A DNA stretch of 5,777 nt from DAMCZI01 sp032095175 (GTDB lineage: Bacteria; Bacillota; Clostridia; Clostridiales; Caloramatoraceae): the NCBI GenBank assembly GCA_032095175.1, contig DAMCZI010000092.1, positions 1 to 5,777 of the forward strand, in the 5' to 3' direction. Below the pieces are notes generated by a model. The model worked only from the letters and a program-made list of their open reading frames with translations. It made no database searches and was not told where the DNA came from. Within the stretch, counting starts at the first letter, position 1. Each line of letters starts with the position of its first letter. A program made the position numbers and the translations under genes. This document shows positions 5,746 through 5,777 of this stretch, one piece after another.

Positions 5746-5777
5746 CAGGCACGTGGCAAGTGGCAAGTTGAATAAAG
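5740..5777 (+). repeat. Palindromic element, type A (left arm only, cut by the window end)
   Basis: AAGTGCCAGGCACGTGGCAA at 5740-5759 matches the arm at 914-933 with a single T-to-C change. The match then continues with G, an extra tandem TGGCAAG (5754-5760 repeated at 5761-5767), and TTGAATAA, which resembles TTAGATAA in the first copy. The second arm is not in the window. Confidence 0.75.

Noticed and set aside
117..5777. CRISPR-like array from the recurring CAGGCAC sequences
   Set aside because: The copies are far apart, palindromic, of unequal length and not separated by uniform spacers.

Overview
This 5,777-base window is AT-rich and carries genes typical of an anaerobic or microaerotolerant Firmicute, most likely in the class Clostridia. 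The signs are strong AGGAGG-type ribosome binding sites, GTG and TTG starts, a classical rubrerythrin, and 'GGGACTGT'-type intrinsic terminators. I cannot name the species from sequence alone.

Layout. A leftward block holds rubrerythrin (241-774), a fused FAD oxidoreductase/Rieske protein of the YhfW type (993-2552), and a glutamate/aspartate-type symporter that starts at TTG (2690-3934). Each gene appears to be its own transcription unit. Rubrerythrin and the symporter have recognisable sigma-A-like promoters, and the symporter ends in a strong terminator. The divergent intergenic region (3935-4187) leads into a rightward block: a 304-residue lipoprotein of unknown function (4188-5102) with its own terminator, then a MutT-type Nudix hydrolase (5310-5705). 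I saw no tRNA, rRNA, CRISPR array, transposase or phage gene.

The genes do not form one pathway. Rubrerythrin (peroxide removal) and the MutT-like enzyme (nucleotide pool cleaning or CTP hydrolysis) could both serve oxidative stress defence, and the FAD/Rieske protein is a redox enzyme of unknown substrate. This link is inference.

The most interesting material is between the genes. Five palindromic sequences share a CAGGCAC/GTGCCTG core (or a one-base variant): at 117-194, 914-989, 2647-2690, 5160-5250 and 5740 to the window end. One is a perfect 33-bp inverted repeat. One is an approximately 91-nt hairpin whose two arms both carry a matching 7-bp duplication. Two appear to lie inside intrinsic terminators (of rubrerythrin and of mutT). 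One serves as the symporter's terminator. Together they look like a dispersed, non-coding, possibly mobile palindromic element family (REP/MITE-like) that targets or becomes terminators.
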